Below are positions 1 through 10,054 of a DNA stretch of 64,000 nucleotides, in pieces. Each line of letters starts with the position of its first letter. Within the stretch, counting starts at the first letter, position 1. Source of the stretch: Novakomyces olei. Its lineage: Eukaryota > Ascomycota > Novakomycetes > Novakomycetales > Novakomycetaceae. The stretch lies in NCBI GenBank assembly GCA_016906335.1, contig JADEYG010000007.1, positions 1,628,001 through 1,692,000 on the forward strand, written 5' to 3'. The notes beneath the pieces were generated by a model. The model searched no databases, was not told where the DNA came from, and worked only from the letters and a program-made list of their open reading frames with translations. Both the position numbers and the translations under genes were made by a program.

Positions 1-1025
1 ACAAACTGCCCAGACCGATTTTAACGCTCATTCGAGTCGGTCTCATGCTGTGCTCACAGTTACCATCACTTGGAATACACGCGTAAGCTATCTTAATCTT
101 ATCGATCTGGCCGGTAGTGAACGCGCTGCTACAAGTACAGAAAGGCGTAAAGAGGGCGCTTATATCAATAAATCGTGAGTTTGTATTGTTTGTTTTTGTT
201 CTGCTTTAGTTTTTTGTGTTTTTCTTTATTTTATTATCATTTTTATTTAATTCATTTATTCAACAAAACGTATTATCTCTGATTACTAAGCCCAGTCTAT
301 TAACACTGGGAACTGTGATTTCAAAATTAACGACACGGGGCGCCAGTGAACACGTTCCCTACCGAGACTCGAAGCTAACGAGGCTGCTTCAGCCCAGTTT
401 AAGCGGTTCAGCTTTTATTTGCGTACTTGCAACTATTGGCGTGGATTCTCCTGCTGTTGTTGAGACGACAAACACACTGAAATTTGCAGCAAGAGCAAAA
501 TTGTTGCCTGTAGCTGATCCCACCAACAATACTGCTCGTCTCCCGGTGGGATTGTTTGAGCAAACGCTTCAGCTGCAGAAACAAAATGCTGATTTGCAAG
601 AGCAAATGGCCTTTTTACGCTTACAGCTTTCAAGCAATAGCAATCCAGTGCAATGTGGCCGATGCGCGGAACAGACCCGCACTATTTCCAGGCTTCAAGA
701 GATGCTGACTGATGCAGAACATGAACGACGAGATTTGGAGACTGAACTGCGCGATAAAGACGCTATTATACATGCGTTGAGAAGCGCAACGCGTAAACGC
801 GAGATTGCAGAGTTACGGTCTTTTGAGCGTCATCTTGATGGCAGTTCTACTGATGCTGCTAGTGCAGATGCCAATGACGCTACATCGCCTTTTGTGCTCC
901 GGGAGAATGGATTCAAGAGAGGGCAAAACAAGGAAAACGATTATAGCGCCGGTCTCAAATCTGCAAATAACGCCCCGATAAAGGCACCAGCACTACTCGA
1001 GATCAATGAGAATATTTCGTTCTAG
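1..1025 (+). CDS. Kinesin motor protein, 3' part (kinesin-7/CENP-E-like)
   Basis: This is the C-terminal part of a kinesin; the 5' end lies outside the window. The first exon (from base 2, frame 2) encodes the switch I motif NAHSSRSH and the switch II motif DLAGSE, ending at INKS. A 121-bp intron (175..295, donor GTGAGT, acceptor CCCAG) joins in phase to exon 2 (296..1025), which continues [11 protein letters not shown], then [14 protein letters not shown] and [10 protein letters not shown]. The motor is followed by a coiled-coil-like stretch rich in L, Q and E (about 130 residues) and a basic, disordered tail. The motor end resembles kinesin-7 (CENP-E/Tea2-like) microtubule motors; the subfamily is an inference, the kinesin call is not. 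Confidence 0.9.
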
Positions 1026-1449
1026 CAGGGTTGTTGTCCGAATAGCCTGAATAAGTACTTTTGTTTTAAATTTGTCCTACTGTACAAATCGTATTACTAT
1101 GAACGTGCTAGTGGTCTCGCACAATTTCATTTAGTTTATGTATATCCATCTGTTTAATCCTAGGCGCAAATCGTATTACTAATGTTTTATGCGTCGTAAT
1201 TTGCTCTATTTTTCTATTATTTATTTCACGTAAAAAATTATTGCGACTCTGCCGGTTCATTTGTAAATAGGATACAAACAGCGATAAAATTGAGCTACCA
1301 GCAAAAGGTCTAGCGCGTAAACAATGCCCATTGTATTTCGGAGCAGGAAAAGATAAGACGTAGTAAATACCAAAAAAAAAAAAAAAGAGAGAAGCCATAA
1401 AACGTCCCGTCTTATTGAGTAAATTCTTATATTATACGCAGCACGTAGC
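1026..1449. other. Intergenic, convergent gene ends
   Basis: This gap of about 420 bp lies between two convergent genes. Apart from a run of 16 A near 1371 I see no coding or RNA signal. Confidence 0.5.
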
Positions 1450-2711
1450 TCACTGGATTCCGCTTGAGGTAACCTCGCATTCGTTATCCTCGTAGTCGGT
1501 ACTCTCGCTATCCCCACAATCAGGGCAGTCGGTAATATCGCATTCGACACCATCGACTCCGTTATCCTCGCTATCCTCGCTATCCTCGCTACTCAAGCTA
1601 TTCATGCACTCGGTAGCCTCGGAGTCGTAACCATCAGCCTGAGCCCTTGCAGACGCCTCTTCTTCCTGTGTGACATAATTGGCTACTAAACAAACGTTAG
1701 AGAAAGATGATCCACAAAATCAAAGAGGCAATATTATCCAATAAAAAGCAAGTGTATACTTACACACAGTAGGGTCAATAACCTCGACTTGTAGATAAGC
1801 TGGCAAACTTTGCCTCAACAAAACCGCTCTTCTTGAGCTTATTTGAGCTGCAAAGCCTCTAAAATAAATAACGTCAGTACACAGCATACAGTCAAATATC
1901 ACGACTCGTCGACATACCGAAACAAATGACAAAAGTCATGTAGAATTGGTCCATAAAATGATTTAACCGTAAGCCGATTCATCCTATTTGTATAATTAGC
2001 GGTCAGTGTATCGAACAAGACAAAAAGATTACGTTATGGCATTTAATATTTCAGGAGAGTGGTTGCTCGGATCTTGGGCTCGAACCAAGACGTGCTTTAT
2101 AGCTTCTGAATTTGTTTAAGCAACTTGGTCGATCAAGATTTCGGCCTTACCCGGCGTATCAAGAGCCAATGCACACCCTGCCGAGAGAAAAAGCACATTA
2201 ATAAAACCAAATACTCGAATTATAAACTTGTAGTGCATCGCTCCTCTTCGATAAATAGAATTATTAGAATCCTGATGAGGTGGAGGGCTGTGCCGTATTC
2301 ATATTTATATTGGTCAATAAGTTTTGCGGAGGCTAATAAAGTTTTGCGTCTTCTCATGATCATCTTGCTCTGTTTGCGGTCTCCTCACATTGACTGTAGC
2401 CTATATTTCATAGCGTTCATCGGTCGGTAAGGAAACGCGGAAAATGCTTCATATGCCGTCAGCAAGATTAGCCATGCTGCATAAAACTATGCCACAGGAA
2501 TATATCAGACACTGTGATTCTTCCTCCTCTACCAGTTTGTCATCCACTCGTCGAATTCAACAAACCTTCTATTCAGTTGTGCTATTCGTTAGTATCATAA
2601 CCGTGTTTACTTTACATATGACTCGTTATTGTTGCGATGAAAATAATGTGCGGCCCAACGCGGTAAATGACACCTTCAAGTGGGAAAAAGTCGGAGTAAG
2701 ACACGTCATAG
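1450..2711 (-). CDS. Multi-exon conserved-looking protein of unknown family
   Basis: This gene has no long open frame and is visible only through splicing. Six minus-strand exons join in consistent phase: 2389..2486, 2151..2245, 2033..2105, 1918..1983, 1764..1858 and 1450..1685 (stop 1450..1452). The introns between them have GT-AG ends (45, 49, 59 and 78 bp, and 143 bp for the first). Two more likely exons lie upstream (2533..2568 and 2616..2711), but their junction to 2389..2486 does not resolve in phase. The protein has hydrophobic helical stretches (for example INVLFLSAGCALALDTPEA and FYGPILHDFCHLF) and ends in a 78-residue acidic tail with ED-S repeats. The real start is not found; the gene may extend beyond 2711. 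I do not recognise the family. Existence is well supported by phase; exact ends are not. Confidence 0.6.
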
Positions 2712-3401
<690 letters not shown>

Positions 3402-4973
3402 CTAAACTTCTCCAGCATTCACTTTCAAAAGGGCCTGTCGTCGTTTTGAATTTTCAATTATATCACGTCGATGAGCCGCCTTTTTAGCGTCATAAGCACT
3501 ACGCGTGGTAATACGCTGCCGACGAGGTGGCCTAGAGCGCAGTTCGTGTTTTTGCTGCTTATTTGGAGCAGGCAAAGCCATCATCCACTCGGGCACATCT
3601 GCCGCAGCTGAAGCACGAAGAACACTAGCAATACTCTTCATGTACGGGGCATCTTGCTTTGTATAAAAAGTAACCGCCCGGCCAGCTCGACCGGCCCGAC
3701 CTGTCCGACCAACGCGGTGAATATAGCTCGCCACTGTTTGAGGCAAATCGTAATTAACAACGACATTAATCCCCTTAAAGTCTATCCCACGGCTTAAAAG
3801 CTCTGTGCAAATAAGTAGCCAAATCTGCCCCTGACGTACACGCCGCACTACCTGCTGTCGATGTGCCGGGTCGCGATCCGAATGTATCACATCCACGCGA
3901 AGCGTGGGATCCCGCCGCAGTTCGTTGTAGAGTTCGTTGGCGCGTTCGATAGATTGCACAAACACAAGTGCCGGTGGCGGCAATGCTCCGCCTGTAATCA
4001 TTTGCCGAAACGCAATCAGTTTGCCCTGCTCGTTCCCGCAGTAAACGAGCCTCTGTTCTACGTCTTGATTGGCTGCTTCTGCCCGGCCAATTACAATGCG
4101 AGCTGCTTTTCCTGCCCAGACCTGCACGTGACTCGGGATGGTAGCACTAAAAAGCATACGCGGTACTGCCTGCGGTGTATGCTGAGCAATCTGCTCCATC
4201 GAAGGCCGCAGGGCAGCATCAAGTAGTTTATCTGCCTCATCTGCCACCAAGACGCAAATGTGAGCATAAGTGTTTGGATGCGTTTGTGCTGTATGCGCAA
4301 CGGCACCAGGCGTTCCAATCTCGATGGCAAACTCGGCACGGGCAGGGCACTTCTTTCCAGTGGACACAACGGCTACACGAGTGCCCTTGGCAAGGATCTT
4401 TGCCTCTGATATTGCTTGGTGAAGCAGTTCTTTCGTAGGGACGACAATGAGCGCATCCACGGATCGAGGAGGAGCAGTACCACGAGATTTAGCTTTCGTA
4501 TCTGCGTTAGGTTTAGAATTAGAATCGAAATTAGAATCGGAACCAGAGTTGTCAGACTCTAAATCAGACTCTGAATCAGACTCTGAATCAGATTTATATG
4601 TCGGTTTGCTCGTAGAATCCTCGTCGCCACTATTATCCCTCAAACTGCCCGATTCTAGCATCGAAATAATCGGCAGTAAATAAGCCAGAGTCTTTCCTGA
4701 CCCCGTTGGTGCAGAGACTATGACACTGCGGCGAGCAAATACGTAAGGCATCACGTGCTTCTGTACTGGCGTTGGTAGCACGTGGGTCACATTGTCCAAG
4801 ACAGTGTCGGGTATACATTCTGCAAACGTTGAAAGAGGCGGCAATTGATCACCGTGTACTTTAACGCGAGCCGGTTCTGCGTGGGAATCGATACGGCGAC
4901 GCTTTGTGCGCAGGCCGGCGTGGGCCGGTAAATTAGTGCCTTGCGATAGTAGCGAAAAGGTGTCTGATGGCAT
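3402..4973 (-). CDS. ROK1: DEAD-box ATP-dependent RNA helicase, ROK1/DDX52-like
   Basis: It is a DEAD-box RNA helicase of 523 residues without introns; the ATG at 4973 is used because the frame upstream has no other ATG. Visible motifs are Q-motif-like PTPVQ, Walker A APTGSGKT (about residues 88-95), PTKELLHQ, DEAD (in VADEADKLLD), SAT, and in the second RecA domain LVFVQSIERA, SRGIDFKG and HRVGRTGRAG. FVQSIERA and LLSRGIDFKG are typical of the Rok1/DDX52 branch, which unwinds pre-rRNA/snoRNA in 18S rRNA maturation in the nucleolus. Odd: about 60 residues of Ser/Asp/Glu-rich sequence (residues 108-170) are inserted in RecA domain 1 between motif I and motif Ia. The C-terminus is basic. Confidence 0.92.
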   Translation of the reverse strand: MPSDTFSLLSQGTNLPAHAGLRTKRRRIDSHAEPARVKVHGDQLPPLSTFAECIPDTVLDNVTHVLPTPVQKHVMPYVFARRSVIVSAPTGSGKTLAYLLPIISMLESGSLRDNSGDEDSTSKPTYKSDSESDSESDLESDNSGSDSNFDSNSKPNADTKAKSRGTAPPRSVDALIVVPTKELLHQAISEAKILAKGTRVAVVSTGKKCPARAEFAIEIGTPGAVAHTAQTHPNTYAHICVLVADEADKLLDAALRPSMEQIAQHTPQAVPRMLFSATIPSHVQVWAGKAARIVIGRAEAANQDVEQRLVYCGNEQGKLIAFRQMITGGALPPPALVFVQSIERANELYNELRRDPTLRVDVIHSDRDPAHRQQVVRRVRQGQIWLLICTELLSRGIDFKGINVVVNYDLPQTVASYIHRVGRTGRAGRAGRAVTFYTKQDAPYMKSIASVLRASAAADVPEWMMALPAPNKQQKHELRSRPPRRQRITTRSAYDAKKAAHRRDIIENSKRRQALLKVNAGEV

Positions 4974-6473
4974 CTGTCTCCTCAAACAAACTCAAACTTG
5001 TATGCCTAAAGAAATTGCATGTTGTCAAAGCCGGATTTTTTTCCTGAATAATTCTTTTTCTCATTTATTTAATGTGTTTTTATTTGTGTATTTATTTTTA
5101 TTTTATTTTATTTTATATATATTTATAAAGCCTTCTGTTGAAATATGAATCTATTATCCCCTTATTAAATAAATTATCATCATCATAATTTGATGAATAT
5201 GACATATCTAAATTATTATTATTATTTTCCTCTTTTTTTTTACCATTTGTATTAAAATTATTTGATATTTGACATATAGTCTGCAGAGCCAGAAATGCCA
5301 GAAATGCCAGCAGAATGGGCCTCGAGACTAAACGCAGACTGAACCCGTTCCAGCCAGACAAGATAAACTTAATAATATACACTCGCCGACCCACTGACCG
5401 GCTAAGACAATTCTACCAAGAGCGTCAGTTGGTTGACTTTTAGCTTTACTGAAACCTCACTCAAAAATACATAGCTACATACATATAGCTCAAGCGAACC
5501 CTCATACCCTCGAGGGATTCAGCTAAAGCAATCTAGAGTTCCTAATTCATTTAATCTACCATAAGAGCAAATTCCAACCTGATATATTTATTGGTTCTTT
5601 GCTTACATAATCGTACCTGCATGTACAATGCGTATTATACTTTAAAGTAAACACCGTTTTATAATGTAAACTTTCTTCGAGTTGAACGAGCTTCTTCTTT
5701 GAGGATAGGCGTTGTCTTATTCGGTAGCAGCCACGTGGATAATTACTAGTTGCACGTTCTAGGACATACAGTACCATTAAAATAACCAGATTAGACAAAG
5801 CAGGAACGTCAAATCGATGGCTTCATGCCCTGAAACTGATTTGCTGACTCATATCTTGAAGCTCCTGTTTGCACGTTTAGAGCACTCTTCCATTTCAAAG
5901 TCCGATGGTCGGAGCACTGCTCACGCTTATAACACTCTCTACAAGGAAGTTGCGAGATCTTAATTTTAACTGTAATCAGGGTATTCGCTTATTCTTATCT
6001 AATATTTTTTTGTCCACCTTTTGATAAATTTGCTTTAAAAAGACAAAAGAATAATTGGGCACTACTAAGCAAGCCTGCCTGCCATCCTTTGCAAGGTGCG
6101 TAGGTGGAGCTGAAGGGCGGGCTTTTAAATCCCATAGGCTCCTCGCCTAAATTTGCATCTTTGCCAGCTCGTATATCACCAGCTGACTCCTCGCTGCATC
6201 GTGCAGACATCGAGCAAGGCCTTTATTTTTTTCGAGTCAGGATTCGTTTAGCCAATTTTCAGTTGGCTTGGCTCGAGCTTTTTTGGCCAGCCTCGCTTGG
6301 TTGGAACGAAACTCGTTGCAGATATTCATTTGGGTAGTCATTCAGCAGAGGAGGAAACGAATAGATACGAGTCAGAGAAGGGCAGAGCAGAGAGAGAGTT
6401 AGGTTCTATTGTGCTTTTCATAAAAGAAATTCATTCTTTTATTTCGGCACTCGCCTGACAATAATTTTTTGCC
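4974..6473. other. Intergenic 1.5 kb, AT-rich
   Basis: It is the divergent space between the helicase (-) and the 247-residue protein (+). The first half is very AT-rich. The only coding candidate is a 48-codon ORF at 5817..5963, listed separately. About 6340..6430 is purine-rich, just upstream of the next ATG. Confidence 0.45.
5817..5963 (+). CDS. Possible small ORF, 48 residues (weakly CENP-X/MHF2-like)
   Basis: This ATG-to-TAA frame encodes a small helical peptide with LLTHILKLLFARLEHSSISK near the start. The pattern (LL..LL...F, then SISK) loosely resembles the first histone-fold helix of CENP-X/MHF2, but the expected second half is not found downstream, even allowing an intron. It may be a short real gene, one exon of a longer gene, or chance. 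The call is weak. Confidence 0.22.
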   Translation: MASCPETDLLTHILKLLFARLEHSSISKSDGRSTAHAYNTLYKEVARS

Positions 6474-7217
6474 ATGGAAGCTCTATCAGCGCGACGGCGG
6501 CAGCGGCCCGAGCCGCTGTCGCTTACTCAAAGCGCTTACAAATCGCTAATTGAGCCACTAAGCCCACCGCTTTCTGGCCGTAGTACAGGGTTTGCTATAC
6601 TAAATGACAACAAAAACCAGGTGGTAAATGAAATGCCTACCCCACAAACCGATAATTTTGATTCTGAATCAAAAGCAGCACTTGCCTCGCCCGCAGCGAT
6701 ACCTGCCACCAGGTATTCTGCTGATACTGTGTACAGCGAACTTCGACACGTTCCTTTGCCTTTTATTCACGATGCACTGACTGCTCTGGCACCGTCATAT
6801 TTCCGCGACCGGAGAAGTTCCAACGTCTGTCTTGTTCTCAGTCACCAATCATCAGCAGCTGCTAGCGTGCGGTGTGTTGCTGCGGAAAACAACCTGCCTT
6901 TTATACGTCTGCACCTCGAATACTTAATGCTGCGATTACCCCGTATTTTCCGGCAATTGCTGGGATTGGAATTGGGTAATGGCGCTTTCATTGAGCTATG
7001 TAGCTCTACAGTACCGCACCGCAAGGCGAGCCGACGGCGATTGATAGAAGCTCTACGAGTGTGGATTTACTTTGGAGAGTTTTGCCGAAAAGATACTGAA
7101 GCTAGCGATAGCAATGATGATTCCGAGGACGAAGATGACGAGGACGAAGATGATCTCGATATAAAGGTTGCTCTTACGGATTTGCTTGCAGCTTGTGGGG
7201 CGCCAAGGAGAGCATAA
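6474..7217 (+). CDS. Hypothetical protein, acidic C-terminal region
   Basis: It is a single-exon 247-residue protein starting at the ATG inside CCATGG. I do not recognise the family. The first 85 residues look disordered (Pro, Ser, Asn rich). A compact middle part (about 90-205) alternates hydrophobic helices, including LEYLMLRLPRIFRQLL and LIEALRVWIYFGEF. A strongly acidic run of D/E follows (about 212-229), then a short amphipathic end. The layout (disordered start, helical core, acidic linker) suggests a nuclear protein, which is inference only. Confidence 0.7.
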   Translation: MEALSARRRQRPEPLSLTQSAYKSLIEPLSPPLSGRSTGFAILNDNKNQVVNEMPTPQTDNFDSESKAALASPAAIPATRYSADTVYSELRHVPLPFIHDALTALAPSYFRDRRSSNVCLVLSHQSSAAASVRCVAAENNLPFIRLHLEYLMLRLPRIFRQLLGLELGNGAFIELCSSTVPHRKASRRRLIEALRVWIYFGEFCRKDTEASDSNDDSEDEDDEDEDDLDIKVALTDLLAACGAPRRA

Positions 7218-7677
7218 TTCATGTAATGTTCTGCGCAGACATACATATTATGATCATAATTCGTCAAAGAATATATTGAAGCCCTGACGAGAGACTCTTC
7301 CTGGACTGTGGTGATTATAATTGAATTCGCTACTTTGGTGCAGTGCCTAAGGCAACAGCTCCGTAAGGTAGCACTTGGTTTTTTACCCCAAGCCGGGAAC
7401 TGCTAAAAACCTAGATTAATACTCTTAATTATTTATTTGCCTTTATGGTTATGACGACACAATTTTGAGCCAACAGCCATTCATTCAGTAGTATTTAGCT
7501 TCAAGTGCGTATTCATTATACAAATTATGCTTTTAACTGTGGGACAAAGCCCACAACTGTAACTGACTTTACGAGTCAATAAGTCAGAATTCGCAAAGAT
7601 TTTAAATAAAATGCAATGCACTTGGCAAACAACTCAACTAGTTGTCTAGAGAGCTACGCCTCTTCCCGGCAAGGCTA
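7218..7677. other. Intergenic, convergent gene ends
   Basis: About 460 bp between convergent stops. I see no coding, tRNA-like or repeat signal. Confidence 0.5.
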
Positions 7678-8522
7678 TTAACAAAAAAGCCAGCGGGCAA
7701 TGAAGTTTTTGTTACTGACGGCAGTTATGCGCGACACTACGGCATCAAAGTCGCCTTCTTGACTACCGAAAAAGCTGCGAGCCATAATGCTCCAGCGCAT
7801 AATATGTGATGGATCAAGACGACGACCATCGTGGACAGGCCGACCACGATATGACGGTGAAAATGCAGTCCAGGGGAGGAAAATTCGTTGTTGTCGTTCT
7901 TTACTATTATGTCCTTTTACCGTGGCAGCGTATTCAACAGTTGAAGCATCTCGACCGTCTGGACGTCGCGCTGGAAGTTCTGTTTTGAGGTTGATTGTGT
8001 ATTCGAATGCTGCTTTATTAGAGCCGATTATTTACAAACATCAATGGGAATTCGAAATGATCAAACGAAAAATAAATAAATAAAAATAAATAAATAAATG
8101 AAAATAAAATAACCAGAAATGTGAACTATTTAGACCAAAACTTGAAATCGTCGACCAATTGAAAATGTATTCAGCTTCTAGTCATACCGTCGGCCCTATT
8201 AAAAACAATCTCAATACCGTCAAACCGGGCAAGATTCCATATTTGGCCTTCCGCAGTAGTCCGTTGTGAAGCAAATCCAGCTCCGCCTAATGTCCTTGTG
8301 TCCAAATGACCCCAAAATCGAGCCGTATTATCCTCGTTAATATCTAAATGCGACTTTCGAGAGTAAGAAAAGTGTAAAGGATTTGAGACATACAATAGAC
8401 GAACCGCCACGAACACGGTCGTCACTGGCGCAAAAGTCTTTGCTGTTCCATTTCTCGGAGCCACCCTATATTGATCAGCGCAGTTAAAAGGTTCCTCGTA
8501 CAAATATATCTTGCGACGCCAT
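7678..8522 (-). CDS. CIA30-domain protein (NDUFAF1-like)
   Basis: Four exons join in phase: 8502..8522, 8394..8465, 8188..8353 and 7678..8012. The first exon has only seven codons; the first two introns are 36 and 40 bp, the third 175 bp. Spliced, the protein of 197 residues reads SDDRVRGGSS, then ARFWGHLDTRTLGGAGFASQ, W-L-FDGIEI, YTINLKTE, and near the end AFSPSYRGRPV and SIMARSFFGSQEGDF. These are the landmarks of the CIA30 galactose-binding-like domain, which occurs in complex I assembly factor CIA30/NDUFAF1 and in fungal cytosolic relatives. The DDRVRGG form and the lack of a mitochondrial presequence suggest the general fungal CIA30 family rather than the complex I factor itself. The acceptor of intron 3 could be 3 nt further downstream. 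It is divergent from SPT3. Confidence 0.85.
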
Positions 8523-8787
8523 TATCATCGCACGTCAAAGTTATGACGGAGACATAAATAATCGAGTGCTAATAAATAATTATTTGAACAAGGAATAATC
8601 AAACAAATTAAAATTCAGGATTATTTAATTAATTAGCCAGCGAATAGCGCATTAATAAATTATACAAATAATAAAAGCATTACGAGAGAAGCTCGATTGC
8701 AAAGTGCCAATTAGCCAAGTGCCAATTAGCCAATAAATAACATTGGAGGCCTGCAAGAGACCGGCGGAATGTCCATAATCTGCCATC

Positions 8788-10054
8788 ATGTCAAGGTACA
8801 AGGTCGAAATTCAGCAAATGATGTTTGTGCTCGGCGGTAAGTGCTCTTTAAGCTCTTTACAATATGTGGTTGTGAGATAGACATCGCTAATATTACAGAG
8901 CTGCAAGAGCCACTCGCAGAAACGACGCGGCTAGTTGAGGATATTGTACGCAATCAGACGGTTGAAATTGTAAGTCCATTGCTCAGTTCCAATGATGTAT
9001 CATTGAGACGCTGAGAAATAAAGATATTTAAATATCGAGGAACAGAATGAATTCTAAAAAGATAAAAACGACAAAGATTGAGTCTAATTGACTTGACTCA
9101 ATTCAGCATATCCAAGTTACCCGTTTTTTCTACTTAAATTCAGTTCTCTATCAATTCAACACAGTCTTTTTAGTCAACCGAAATGCTGACACGTCTCTGT
9201 AGATTACGCAAGCGACGTATATGGCAAGTCAACGGGGATCGCGATCAATTTCTACAGACGATCTATTTTTTCTTATTCGACACGATCAGGCCAAAGTGAA
9301 CAGGTTACGTACATACTTGTCATGGAAAGATGTACGCAAGAACGCTAAAGATCAAGAAGGCGGTGGGGCTCCGGAAGCAGAGCTTTTAGAGGACGAGGCA
9401 GCTGGTTCCGGTGCAGCAGGAGCAGCAGCAGGAGGAGGGGGTGCCGACGTGGATACGCGAAATCGGTACCGGCGGCAGCCAGTGCCCCCACTGCCGTGGG
9501 ATGTGAGGCGAATGTTTCCTGAGCCAGTGCCGGAAGGCACAGAAGAGGAGGATGAAATCGAGGCGGCGCGTGACTATGATGCAACCTTGCAAAGGCTAAA
9601 ACGGGCGGACGAAAGAACGCGTAACATGACGCGTGAGGAATACGTTCACTGGAGCGAATGCCGACAAGCTTCTTTCACGTATCGAAAGGGTAAACGGTTC
9701 CGTGAATTTTGCTGCATGTCAACGCTTACAGATTCGCGGCCAAACGACGATATTGTGGATATATTGGGATTCCTGGCCTTTGAAGTCGTGGCAAAATTGA
9801 CGGAGGAGGCTTTACGTGTAAAATCAAGACTAGATCGACAGCATCAGGGGGCTGATACAACGGCGGCACATGATGATAAGGGAGGAGAATTTCATGAACG
9901 GCACCTGTTTAGTGGGCCACGTGAAGAGAGGACTCCGCTAGAGCCTCGTGATATTTTTGAAGCTTACCGTATCTTGCAAACAAGCAGTTCAAAGAATCTG
10001 GCACTGCGTAATTTTACAGGAGGCTCGGTGCGTTCTCGTGCCTCTTTGATTTAG
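8788..10054 (+). CDS. SPT3: SAGA complex subunit SPT3
   Basis: Three exons: 8788..8836, 8899..8969 and 9203..10054, all GT-AG and in phase, give 323 residues (yeast Spt3 has 337). The spliced start reads YKVEIQQMMFVLGE and ETTRLVEDIVRNQ, followed by SRSISTDDLFFLIRHD and VNRLRTYLSWKDVRK, the paired histone folds (TAF13-like, then TAF11-like) of Spt3. The C-terminal SPT3 block is also present (GFLAFE, LFSGP, EAYRILQ, LRNFTGG). Spt3 is the TBP-delivering subunit of the SAGA co-activator. Odd: an Ala/Gly-rich spacer of about 25 residues between the two histone folds. It shares a 265-bp divergent promoter with the CIA30 gene. Confidence 0.95.
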
